Source of the DNA: a bacterium HR10
Lineage (GTDB): Bacteria; Acidobacteriota; Blastocatellia; HR10
NCBI GenBank assembly: GCA_002923315.1
Contig: BEHM01000018.1
Location: forward strand, 1-64,000
Reading direction: 5' to 3'
Length of the DNA stretch: 64,000 nt
Shown: positions 47,849 to 55,933 of the stretch, piece after piece
Layout of the letters: each line of letters starts with the position of its first letter
Position numbering within the stretch: the first letter of the stretch is position 1
Notes under the pieces: model-generated
The model's input: only the letters and a program-made list of their open reading frames with translations
Told to the model about the DNA's origin: nothing
Database searches by the model: none
Translations under genes and position numbers: made by a program

Positions 47849-48992
47849 ACGCCTCCTCTTCGGCGCCGCTTCGGCGCGCGCGCGATGGAGTCGCGCGCTG
47901 CAGAGCGGCCTCGTAGACGGATTCGATACGACGCAGGATCTGCTCTCGATCGAAACGCCGTCGGACGGCTTCGCGCGCGGCCTGGGCCAAGCGCGCGCGG
48001 AGCGCCGGGTCCTCCAGAAGCTCGCGCACGCGATCGGCCAATGCCGCGACATCTCCGGGAGGGATGAGCCATCCCGTCTCCCCGTGGACGATGATCTCGG
48101 TGGGGCCTCCGGCGGCGAAGGCCACGACGGGCACACCGGCCGCCATGGCTTGAACGAGCGCGAGCGAGAAACCCTCCCCATGCGAGGGGAGGACGAAGAG
48201 ATCGCTCGCCGCCCACACCAAGCGCAAGTCCTCCACGTGTCCGAGGAAGCGCACGCACGCCTGGAGGTCGAGCTCGCCGACCAGCCGTCGCAGCCGGGCT
48301 TCGAACGCGCGATGTTTCGTCGGGGCCGCGCCGACGATCACGAATTCGCAATCGTCGCGCCACCGACGAAGCAGATGCGCCGCGCGCACGAATTCCTCCT
48401 GTCCTTTGGCTGGAGCCAGTTGGCCCACCGTCGTGATCACCAGCGGGCGTGTGAGGCCCAAACGCGCGCGCGCCTCCGAGCGTTCGGGGAGCGGCGTCAG
48501 GTCCTCGCGCCTCACCCAGTTGGGGATGGTCACGACCTGCGCTTCGGGCAGGCCGAGCCCAAGAAGCGTTCGCCGCACGAAGTCGGAGACGGCGATGATG
48601 CGATCCGCGCGCCGCAAGATTGCGCGATACACCGGATTCCGCTTCAACGGGAGATAATGATGTCGCGTCACGATCGCGCGCGCGCTTCCGGCCCACATGG
48701 CCGCCAGAATCGCCGGCAGATAGTCGCGCCCCAGGTGCGCGTGGATGATCTCAATGGCGTGCGCGCGCAGCAGGCGACTCAGTCGGTATGCCGAGAGGCC
48801 GTCCAGCGAATTCCGCAGCGGCAGAACGTGCGTGGCCGCCACATGCGCGCCCACGCGCTCCGGCAGCGGGCTGCCGCGACGCACGGCCAGATGGACTTCG
48901 TGTCCGCGCTCGTGAAGTCCCGCCACCAGGTCGGCGACGTGAAGTTCGCCACCGCCCATCTCTATCGCTGAGCACACCTGAAGAATACGCAT
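47841..48992 (-). CDS. Glycosyltransferase family 4 protein
   Basis: MRILQVCSAIEMGGGELHVADLVAGLHERGHEV; VLPSHGEGFSLALVQAMAAGVPVVAFAAGGPTEIIVHGETGWLIPPGD. Confidence 0.94.
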   Translation of the reverse strand: MRILQVCSAIEMGGGELHVADLVAGLHERGHEVHLAVRRGSPLPERVGAHVAATHVLPLRNSLDGLSAYRLSRLLRAHAIEIIHAHLGRDYLPAILAAMWAGSARAIVTRHHYLPLKRNPVYRAILRRADRIIAVSDFVRRTLLGLGLPEAQVVTIPNWVRREDLTPLPERSEARARLGLTRPLVITTVGQLAPAKGQEEFVRAAHLLRRWRDDCEFVIVGAAPTKHRAFEARLRRLVGELDLQACVRFLGHVEDLRLVWAASDLFVLPSHGEGFSLALVQAMAAGVPVVAFAAGGPTEIIVHGETGWLIPPGDVAALADRVRELLEDPALRARLAQAAREAVRRRFDREQILRRIESVYEAALQRATPSRARRSGAEEEAYG

Positions 48993-49035
48993 CGGCTTGA
49001 CAAATCCAGGGGCAACCATACACGATGCCTTCGGT

Positions 49036-50262
49036 ATGTGGCAAGAGAGGCCGTGGGGAATCGCTCCTGAGGGGGAGCCACTTGTCCTCCTCCTGCTGGT
49101 GGCGTTCCTCTTCGGGCTCGTGGTGGGCAGCTTCCTGAACGTCCTCATCTATCGCATCCCGCGCCGCCTGTCCATCGTTCGACCCGGCTCGCAGTGCCCG
49201 CACTGCGGCGCTCGAATTCGACCGCGCGACAACGTCCCACTGCTCAGCTTCTTTCTCCTCAGGGGGCGATGTCGCTCGTGCCGGCAGCCGATCTCATGGC
49301 AATACCCGGCCGTCGAGCTGGGGACGGCCCTGCTGTTTGTGCTCCTCGTGTGGGAGCGAGGATGGGGGTGGGAGCTGGTGCCGGAGGCGTTCTTTGTGAG
49401 CGCGCTCATCGCCCTCGCCGTCATTGACGCGCGCCATCGCCTGCTGCCGGATGCCCTCACCTATCCGGGATTCGTGCTGGCCGTCGGATTGCGCGCGCTG
49501 GTGCCCGCTGAGCCCATCGCGGGCGCGCGCGGTCTCGTGGAGAGGCCTTCGGGCAATCCGCTCTCAGTGCTGCGACATGCCGTCTTCGAGCACGCGCTCG
49601 GCGCGGGTGCAGTGCTCATCCTGATGAGCAGCGCCCTGCTCCTCCTTCTGGAGCGCGTGGATTACCGATTGCTCGGCCGTAAACTGGAGGGATTGGACGA
49701 GGCGCATTCGCCGGAGGACGAACCCTCCGCACCTGCGCCTGGTCCTGCGGCGCGCGTCGAGGACCCGCGTCAGGCCATCGGGGCCGGTTCGGAGTCTCCC
49801 CTGTCGAGCGCGGGGATCGGGAGTGGGGGGTATCCTCGCGATGCTGAACGAAAAGACTCGTGGTCGCCCGAATGGATGGCGATCGTCACCGCGATCGGGC
49901 TCGCGGGGGCCTTCGTGCTCCGTGGGCTGCACGATCCGTCCTTCGCCCTCTCCGGCGTGCGCTCCGCTCTCAGCGCTCTTGAGGGCGCCGTGATCGGAAG
50001 TGGCGTGCTCTGGCTCTCGCGCCTCGGCTATTATGCCCTGCGCCGCCTGGAGGGCGTGGGGTTCGGCGATGTGAAGATGCTGCTCATGATCGGCGCCTTC
50101 CTGGGATGGGGGGAGACGCTGCTGACCATCTTCCTCGCTTCACTGCTCGGCTCCGTCTACGGCGTGACGCTCATGCTCCTCAGGCGCGAGCGCAATCCCA
50201 CGCTGCCCTTCGGCTCGTTCCTGAGCCTGGCGGCGCTCGTCGTCCTGCTGTTTCTCCCCTGA
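49036..50262 (+). CDS. Prepilin peptidase (A24 family) with atypical central insertion
   Basis: GSFLNVLIYRIPRRLSIVRPGSQCPHCGARIRPRDNVPLLSFFLLRGRCRSCRQPIS; IDARHRLLPDALTYPG; GVGFGDVKMLLMIGAFLGW. Confidence 0.95.
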   Translation: MWQERPWGIAPEGEPLVLLLLVAFLFGLVVGSFLNVLIYRIPRRLSIVRPGSQCPHCGARIRPRDNVPLLSFFLLRGRCRSCRQPISWQYPAVELGTALLFVLLVWERGWGWELVPEAFFVSALIALAVIDARHRLLPDALTYPGFVLAVGLRALVPAEPIAGARGLVERPSGNPLSVLRHAVFEHALGAGAVLILMSSALLLLLERVDYRLLGRKLEGLDEAHSPEDEPSAPAPGPAARVEDPRQAIGAGSESPLSSAGIGSGGYPRDAERKDSWSPEWMAIVTAIGLAGAFVLRGLHDPSFALSGVRSALSALEGAVIGSGVLWLSRLGYYALRRLEGVGFGDVKMLLMIGAFLGWGETLLTIFLASLLGSVYGVTLMLLRRERNPTLPFGSFLSLAALVVLLFLP

Positions 50263-50318
50263 GACTCTCGCGCGAATGAATGCATGCGGAGGGCGTTGTC
50301 CGGCGCCTCCTTCATTGA

Positions 50319-50339
50319 TCGGGCTCGAGCCGAGCCCGA
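50319..50339. terminator. Perfect 9-bp stem hairpin between convergent genes
   Basis: TCGGGCTCG-AGC-CGAGCCCGA. Confidence 0.5.
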
Positions 50340-50347
50340 GAGGCAGC

Positions 50348-52990
50348 TCAGTGTGCGGCGAGCACGCGCAGAGCGAAGGGCAGACCGTAGGCGTGCGTCC
50401 AGCCGAAGACCCGCAGCCCGTGCGTGAAGCTCCATAGGGGACGACTGCCATCGGGATTGCGCGGGAGGTGACTCGCCTTCTCCAAGGCGAGGAACAGTTC
50501 GCGTTGCGTCCAGGTGTCATCAATCGGGCGAGGGAGCGGATCCATCCTCATGACCTCAAGGCGTCGCCGCAATTCTTCCAGGAAGCTGGGCTCGCCCGTC
50601 AGGTCGTAGCCCACGACGAGGCTGTGAATCGTCGCCAGGTAGGATTCCATCCCATGGCTGAGCGGGGGGACATCGCGCACGCGTCGCGCGTGACGCACGA
50701 GCGCGGCGCGCACGGCTCGGTCTGCCGTGAGATCGAGATATCGCGCCAACGCATACGAGGCGTAGTTTTGAGCGTACCCGTAACGATCCATGACCAGACT
50801 CCCCCCCTGCTCGCGCTCTTGCCACATGAGCATGCGCGCGATTCGTTCTCTCAACTCGCGATGATAGCGTTCGTCCTGGGTCGCTTCCCACACCTCGAGC
50901 AGATTCCACACTGAGAGATAGAGCCGACGCCCGGTGAGATCATGCTCCCCCCAGATGCGTTTCAAATACGTCTCCGCCGTTTGAAGAGCCACGTCCAGGC
51001 CGCGATGGTACCCGGCCACGTAATAGCTCGCGATCCATCCGGCCACCCAGACGTGCGCGCTCAGGGCGCGCGACCAGTGCTGCATGCCGTGTCGGCGCCC
51101 GATGCCGAGGTACTTCGTCCCCGGCGGCCGTTTGAGCGTCTCCCAGAAGTCGAGCGCCGAGTTCGTGTCCCCGTAGTACTTCGGATCGGTCGGCCAGTGC
51201 GTGTTATCCACGTCCATGGAATGGCGGCTCGCTGCCTCCGCGGCCAGATGAAAGCGGCGATCCCCCGTGCGGAGAAAATGGAGCCAGAGCATGAAGTCCA
51301 CGGCCGGCTCGTTGCACACCCAGACGTCCCACTTCTCGCCGTCGAAGTTCCACTTCCCATCGCCGTAGTCGAACATCCCGAACCAGGGCACCCATCGCTG
51401 GTTGAAGAGCCACCACTCGAATTTATAGTCGAGGGCGCGCTCGAGTTCGGGGAAGCGTTCTGCGCGCGGAGCGAAGCGCCCGTAGACGCCGCTCTCGGCG
51501 TACCAGCTCGGATCGGCGTGCGCGATCGGCGGATCCAGGACGTAGCTCATCGTGCGCGCGATCTCTTCCGCAGAGGTGTCGCCTGTGTGGAAGTAGAAGA
51601 TCAACTCACTCGTCTTCGCCAACCCCTGTGCCCAGTTCTCCACCGTTCCCTCGGAACCATCCTCATACTCCAGCTCGCTCGACCAGCGGGCGAAGGTCAT
51701 CGGTTCGACGCGCGGCGACCAGAGGAACGCCGTCAGGCGATCCGGCGCTTCCCAGCGGATCTCCTTCGGGTATTCTTCGAGGAAATGTCGAATCCCGATG
51801 GCGAGGCCCCATCGGTCATCCGCGAGGCTCAGCCATCCATCGGCGCGCTCCGCCCGAACGAGCGTTCGGTCGTCCACATCGAGGTGCGCGAAGAAGCCCT
51901 CCAGTCGCCGATCCGGCGTGGATTCGGGAACGGGAGGCATGCGGGTCGGTTTCGGCCCGGATTGCAGCAATGAGACCTGACGCGCCGCCGGTATCGGGCG
52001 CGCGAGCACGCGGCGGGTGCCCTCTTGCCACCATCGGCCCTCGCGATAGGCCGTCTGCAGCCGTCGCCGTGGCGAGAGGTTCACCTGGAGCGCCAGACCA
52101 GCGGCCGCGATGCGATCATTCGGTTGCGTCCATCCGGGATCGCCCGGCTCCTCCCGACGGATCCGCTCGCCCTGCGTGGCGACGTGCGCGTGTTCCCCCT
52201 CCTGCGGTCGGTGGTGATCGGGAACGCCCGTATAGACGAACGTGTGGAGGACGCGAAGATACGGCTTCCCCGCATAGGCATGAAGGCGCATCACGAAGGG
52301 GGCCGGATGGTTATCGGCGCGCGCGTAGCGGTATTCGCCCTCAATGCGCACGATGGCGTGGAGCGGTCCCGACCCCTTCTCGACGACCGTGCGCGTGATG
52401 AAAGCACGCGAGGGATCCAGGCCCGCATCGTCGAGGAGATCGAGGAACGATCCGCGTCCGACCGGCCCTTCAGCGATCACATCCGACTCCTCGAATCCGT
52501 TGCCCTCGAGATCCAGGTGCACGCGATGCAGAAATCCTCCTTCGCCTTTTCGCACGAGGACGCGCAGCGGTCCCGTCGTCACTTCGACGAATCCGCGCTC
52601 CCCTTGATTGTTCACGACGCTCACGCGCGCGTCTCCAGATGCGGTGCGTCGAACTCCGGGGCCGTACTCGACGAAGTACTCGGTGGCGGCCTCGGCGAAG
52701 AAGAAGACCCAAGCCCATCTCACGCTCTCATCAGCCGGCTCCCACGTGCTCACCTCCGTGATCTGCGAGGGGATCTCGCGACCATCTGGCGTGAGGACGC
52801 GCACGTGATCGGGCGAACGCAGGGCGCCTTTGGGGAAAGGGAGGCCGAAGAGAATGGGCGCCCCCTCCTGCGGCCGCTCGATGCGGATACGCACGCGCTG
52901 GGCGATCGGTGCGGGACGGATCGGTGATCCGTCCATGAGGCCCGCGCGCGCCTGAGCAAGGATGAGGATCGCCGAGATCCAGACCCTCAT
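50348..52990 (-). CDS. Large secreted protein, exo-rhamnogalacturonan-lyase (PcRGLX/YetA)-like, tentative
   Basis: Signal peptide; N-terminal beta-rich region (ILFGLPFPKGALRSPDHVRVLTPDGREIPSQIT); C-terminal alpha-helical barrel-like region (DNTHWPTDPKYYGDTNSALDFW, LYLSVWNLLEVWEATQDERY). Confidence 0.55.
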   Translation of the reverse strand: MRVWISAILILAQARAGLMDGSPIRPAPIAQRVRIRIERPQEGAPILFGLPFPKGALRSPDHVRVLTPDGREIPSQITEVSTWEPADESVRWAWVFFFAEAATEYFVEYGPGVRRTASGDARVSVVNNQGERGFVEVTTGPLRVLVRKGEGGFLHRVHLDLEGNGFEESDVIAEGPVGRGSFLDLLDDAGLDPSRAFITRTVVEKGSGPLHAIVRIEGEYRYARADNHPAPFVMRLHAYAGKPYLRVLHTFVYTGVPDHHRPQEGEHAHVATQGERIRREEPGDPGWTQPNDRIAAAGLALQVNLSPRRRLQTAYREGRWWQEGTRRVLARPIPAARQVSLLQSGPKPTRMPPVPESTPDRRLEGFFAHLDVDDRTLVRAERADGWLSLADDRWGLAIGIRHFLEEYPKEIRWEAPDRLTAFLWSPRVEPMTFARWSSELEYEDGSEGTVENWAQGLAKTSELIFYFHTGDTSAEEIARTMSYVLDPPIAHADPSWYAESGVYGRFAPRAERFPELERALDYKFEWWLFNQRWVPWFGMFDYGDGKWNFDGEKWDVWVCNEPAVDFMLWLHFLRTGDRRFHLAAEAASRHSMDVDNTHWPTDPKYYGDTNSALDFWETLKRPPGTKYLGIGRRHGMQHWSRALSAHVWVAGWIASYYVAGYHRGLDVALQTAETYLKRIWGEHDLTGRRLYLSVWNLLEVWEATQDERYHRELRERIARMLMWQEREQGGSLVMDRYGYAQNYASYALARYLDLTADRAVRAALVRHARRVRDVPPLSHGMESYLATIHSLVVGYDLTGEPSFLEELRRRLEVMRMDPLPRPIDDTWTQRELFLALEKASHLPRNPDGSRPLWSFTHGLRVFGWTHAYGLPFALRVLAAH

Positions 52991-53000
52991 CTCCCCCCCT

Positions 53001-55859
53001 TCAGCGTTCGGTCCGGCCCGCGTAGAGCAGATTCACGAAGAGGCGGATGGCGCCGGGCACGCCGGCCGGCAGTTGCCGAAAGAAGGCGTAACCGGTGTAA
53101 ATGTACGTGCCCGCTCCGTATCGAGCGCGCAAGAGGCCGCCCATGAGCAGCGGCTCGCCCGGATCGCGCGAAGCCAGCAGCGGCGTGAACCGCTCATCCC
53201 AGCTCTCCATGAAGTAGAGGCCACGCTCGTGCACCCATCCCTGAAAGTCGCGCTCGGCGATGCGATTCGGCCAGTGAAAGAGCCGATCCTCCGGAGCCAG
53301 GATCTCGACCGGCGCGTCCTCGACGCTCACGCGTCCGCTGCCGAGCGTCGCCGGATAAGGCGTGAATCGCCCCGCGTTGAAGGCCGCGATGTTCTGATTG
53401 TATTGCACGATGAGCGTTCCCCCGCGCTCGACGAAGTCCAGGAGCCGCCGATTGTGGTCCCGCACGTCCGATCGCACATCGTAAGCCCGGATGCCGAGGA
53501 TGATCACGTGGAAGCGATTGAGGTCCTCCCGCGCGAGCTGTTCGGCGGTGAGCAGCTCCACATCCAGTCCGAGTTGCGCGAGCACGCGCGGGATGTCGTC
53601 CCCAGCGCCCATGACGTATCCGATGCGCATCTCACCGGGCGGCACACGGACATCCACGACGTGGAGGCGAACCCGAGCCGGCTGGCAGAACGGGAACCAG
53701 CCGATCTCACGCCGTCCGAGGATCGTGCACCCTTCGCTGTATGTCCGCCCTTGATATTCGGCGATGGCCGTCACCTCATAGCGGCCTTCGCGCACATCCC
53801 CAGGCGTGAGCGTGAAGGTGACGCTCTGCACCTCCCCCTCGCGGGAGAAGTCGAGGACGCGCGCCGCGGGCTCAGCGCGCCAATCCGGCGGTGCCTCAAG
53901 ACGCAGCCTGACGCGGGCTCCGCCGATCACCTGGTTGCGCACGCTCACCGTCACCGGGATCGCTCGGGGCGCAGACGCGCTCTGAACGACGGATTCCGGG
54001 TGAACATGAACCGAGAGCGGCGGTCCGATGACGAGCGGACGGTGTTCCTCACCGTACATCGGGTCCACCACGCGCGCGCGGGGAATGGCGGCGATCTCGC
54101 CCTTCAACTCCTCGATCGCATAGATCGCGCGAACGCGCAGCGGCAACGGTGGCAGCGGAAGCGTCACATACTCCGGGACGTCAAGCCGAAGGATCGCCTC
54201 CGTCGGCGGATCCTCGCGCCGCCAGTACGGGCGCGTCCACAGGGAACGCGCGACGTCGTGAGGGAGCGTCACCTGACACTGGACGAGAGCGCTCTCATTC
54301 GGACCCAGCGACCGGAGATCGCGTCCAAGTACGGTGACGGTGAAGTCCGAGGGCGCTTCGCACCGGATGTCCTCGGCGCGCACGCGCTCACGCCCGCGGT
54401 TGACCAGGCGCGCCGTCAGCGTGAACGTCTGCCCCGGAGAGGCCACCGCGAGCGTCTCGCGCGGACGCGAGAATCCGAACGCGCCGGCTCGCTCCGCTGG
54501 GGTATCGCTTGGCGCGTCCACCAGCGCTTCGAGCGTGAGCCCGAGCGCCAGATTGATCGCACGAAGGCATTGCGCGCGCTTGGTCCGCAAGGGGACCAGG
54601 ACGTTCTGCCGCGCGGCGGGAGAGAGGGGCGCGCGCTCAAGACGCGCGATGAGATCGGTGAGCGCCGCCAGACCGCGCAGCAGGGGACGAGCGACGCGCT
54701 CCGGATGCTCAGGGGTGAGTGCGGCCATCGCTTCGGCGATGCGCTCCTCCAGCGCGCGCAAAGCGGGGCGGAGCCACGGCACCGCGCGCTCTTCCGCGCC
54801 GAGTCGCGCGGCCAGTCCGGGCAAGCTCGTGTCCAGGCCGTCGAAGAAGCTCTCCTCCCGACGATCGCCCGGTCGAGGGGATGGCACCCGCGTGGCGACG
54901 AGCCGATAGTACGCATACCGGTCTCCGGCCGGAACAACAACGCCGCCCGCTCCCTGCGTGAGCTGCAGGCTCAACCCCTTCATGGCGAGTTGCGCGTACG
55001 ATTGACCGAGCGCGGGATCATAGGCGCCCGTGTTGAGTCGCAGCACATCGCCTTCATCCGCGCGCACATTCCCCACATAGAGCTTGTACGGCGACCAGGG
55101 GAGCCATCCCGCCGCGATCTGCTCCGGGAAGCGGCGCGGATCGCCCGCCGCCTCGAATGCTTCGCGCGCGAGCAGGCCCGCGGCTTGATGCTGGCCATGC
55201 CCATCGCGGGGCGCTCCCTGAAAGCGCGCCACGATCACATCGGGGCGAAACGCGCGGATGACGCGCACCAGGTCGGCGAGCGCCGTCTCACGTCCTCGCC
55301 ATTTCTCGAAGGTCTCCTCGGCCGTTTTCGAGAAGCCGAAATCAGCGACGCGCGTGAAGCGCTGGCGCACCCCATAGTGCGCATCGGCGGAGAGCAGCTC
55401 CAGTGTGCGCAGCAGCCCCAGGGCATCGAAAAGCTCCGGCCCCGTCTTATTCTGCCCTCCCTCGCCCCGCGTGAGCGTGAGCAGCATCACCTCGGCGCCC
55501 AGACCACGCGCCAGCAGCGTGAGCATCGCACCGTCTTCGTCATCGGGATGAGCCGTCACATGCAGCACCCGCGCCGTCGTGCGCAGCTTGCGCAGCGCCT
55601 GCACAAGCCCCGCCAGACCGAGATCCTCGCTCGGCTTCGGGATGATCTCCATCCACGGCTCATCGTCCGTCTCCCACTCGGCGACTGCAGCCTCTGGCCC
55701 CCGGACGCCGAGCGCCTCCCGCGGAAACGGTCCCGCTCCAGCAAGGAGTATCGCGCCCAGGACGAGCAGAGCCACCCGCGCCCGATGAGGCCCGCGAGCC
55801 ATCGAAGCGCCGCCCGCGTTTGATCGCATCCTCCTCCCCCCTCGGAATGCCCCCTGCAA
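53001..55859 (-). CDS. PIG-L (LmbE-like) deacetylase fused to long C-terminal region with GATase1-like end
   Basis: VLHVTAHPDDEDGAMLTLLARGLGAEVMLLTLTRGEGGQNKTG; DVIVARFQGAPRDGHGQHQAAGLLAREAF; C-term HVIILGIRAYDVRSDVRDHNRRLLDFVERGGTLIVQYNQN. Confidence 0.88.
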   Translation of the reverse strand: MQGAFRGGRRMRSNAGGASMARGPHRARVALLVLGAILLAGAGPFPREALGVRGPEAAVAEWETDDEPWMEIIPKPSEDLGLAGLVQALRKLRTTARVLHVTAHPDDEDGAMLTLLARGLGAEVMLLTLTRGEGGQNKTGPELFDALGLLRTLELLSADAHYGVRQRFTRVADFGFSKTAEETFEKWRGRETALADLVRVIRAFRPDVIVARFQGAPRDGHGQHQAAGLLAREAFEAAGDPRRFPEQIAAGWLPWSPYKLYVGNVRADEGDVLRLNTGAYDPALGQSYAQLAMKGLSLQLTQGAGGVVVPAGDRYAYYRLVATRVPSPRPGDRREESFFDGLDTSLPGLAARLGAEERAVPWLRPALRALEERIAEAMAALTPEHPERVARPLLRGLAALTDLIARLERAPLSPAARQNVLVPLRTKRAQCLRAINLALGLTLEALVDAPSDTPAERAGAFGFSRPRETLAVASPGQTFTLTARLVNRGRERVRAEDIRCEAPSDFTVTVLGRDLRSLGPNESALVQCQVTLPHDVARSLWTRPYWRREDPPTEAILRLDVPEYVTLPLPPLPLRVRAIYAIEELKGEIAAIPRARVVDPMYGEEHRPLVIGPPLSVHVHPESVVQSASAPRAIPVTVSVRNQVIGGARVRLRLEAPPDWRAEPAARVLDFSREGEVQSVTFTLTPGDVREGRYEVTAIAEYQGRTYSEGCTILGRREIGWFPFCQPARVRLHVVDVRVPPGEMRIGYVMGAGDDIPRVLAQLGLDVELLTAEQLAREDLNRFHVIILGIRAYDVRSDVRDHNRRLLDFVERGGTLIVQYNQNIAAFNAGRFTPYPATLGSGRVSVEDAPVEILAPEDRLFHWPNRIAERDFQGWVHERGLYFMESWDERFTPLLASRDPGEPLLMGGLLRARYGAGTYIYTGYAFFRQLPAGVPGAIRLFVNLLYAGRTER

Positions 55860-55933
55860 GGGAAGGCGCGGTGAGATGCCGGCATCACGTCCTCTCGCCC
55901 CAGCATCTCACCGAAGGTCTCACGCCCGCTCGT

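Noticed and set aside
45980-48067. 695-aa plus-strand ORF
   Set aside because: Antisense to DapA-like and NUDIX genes; no recognisable domain
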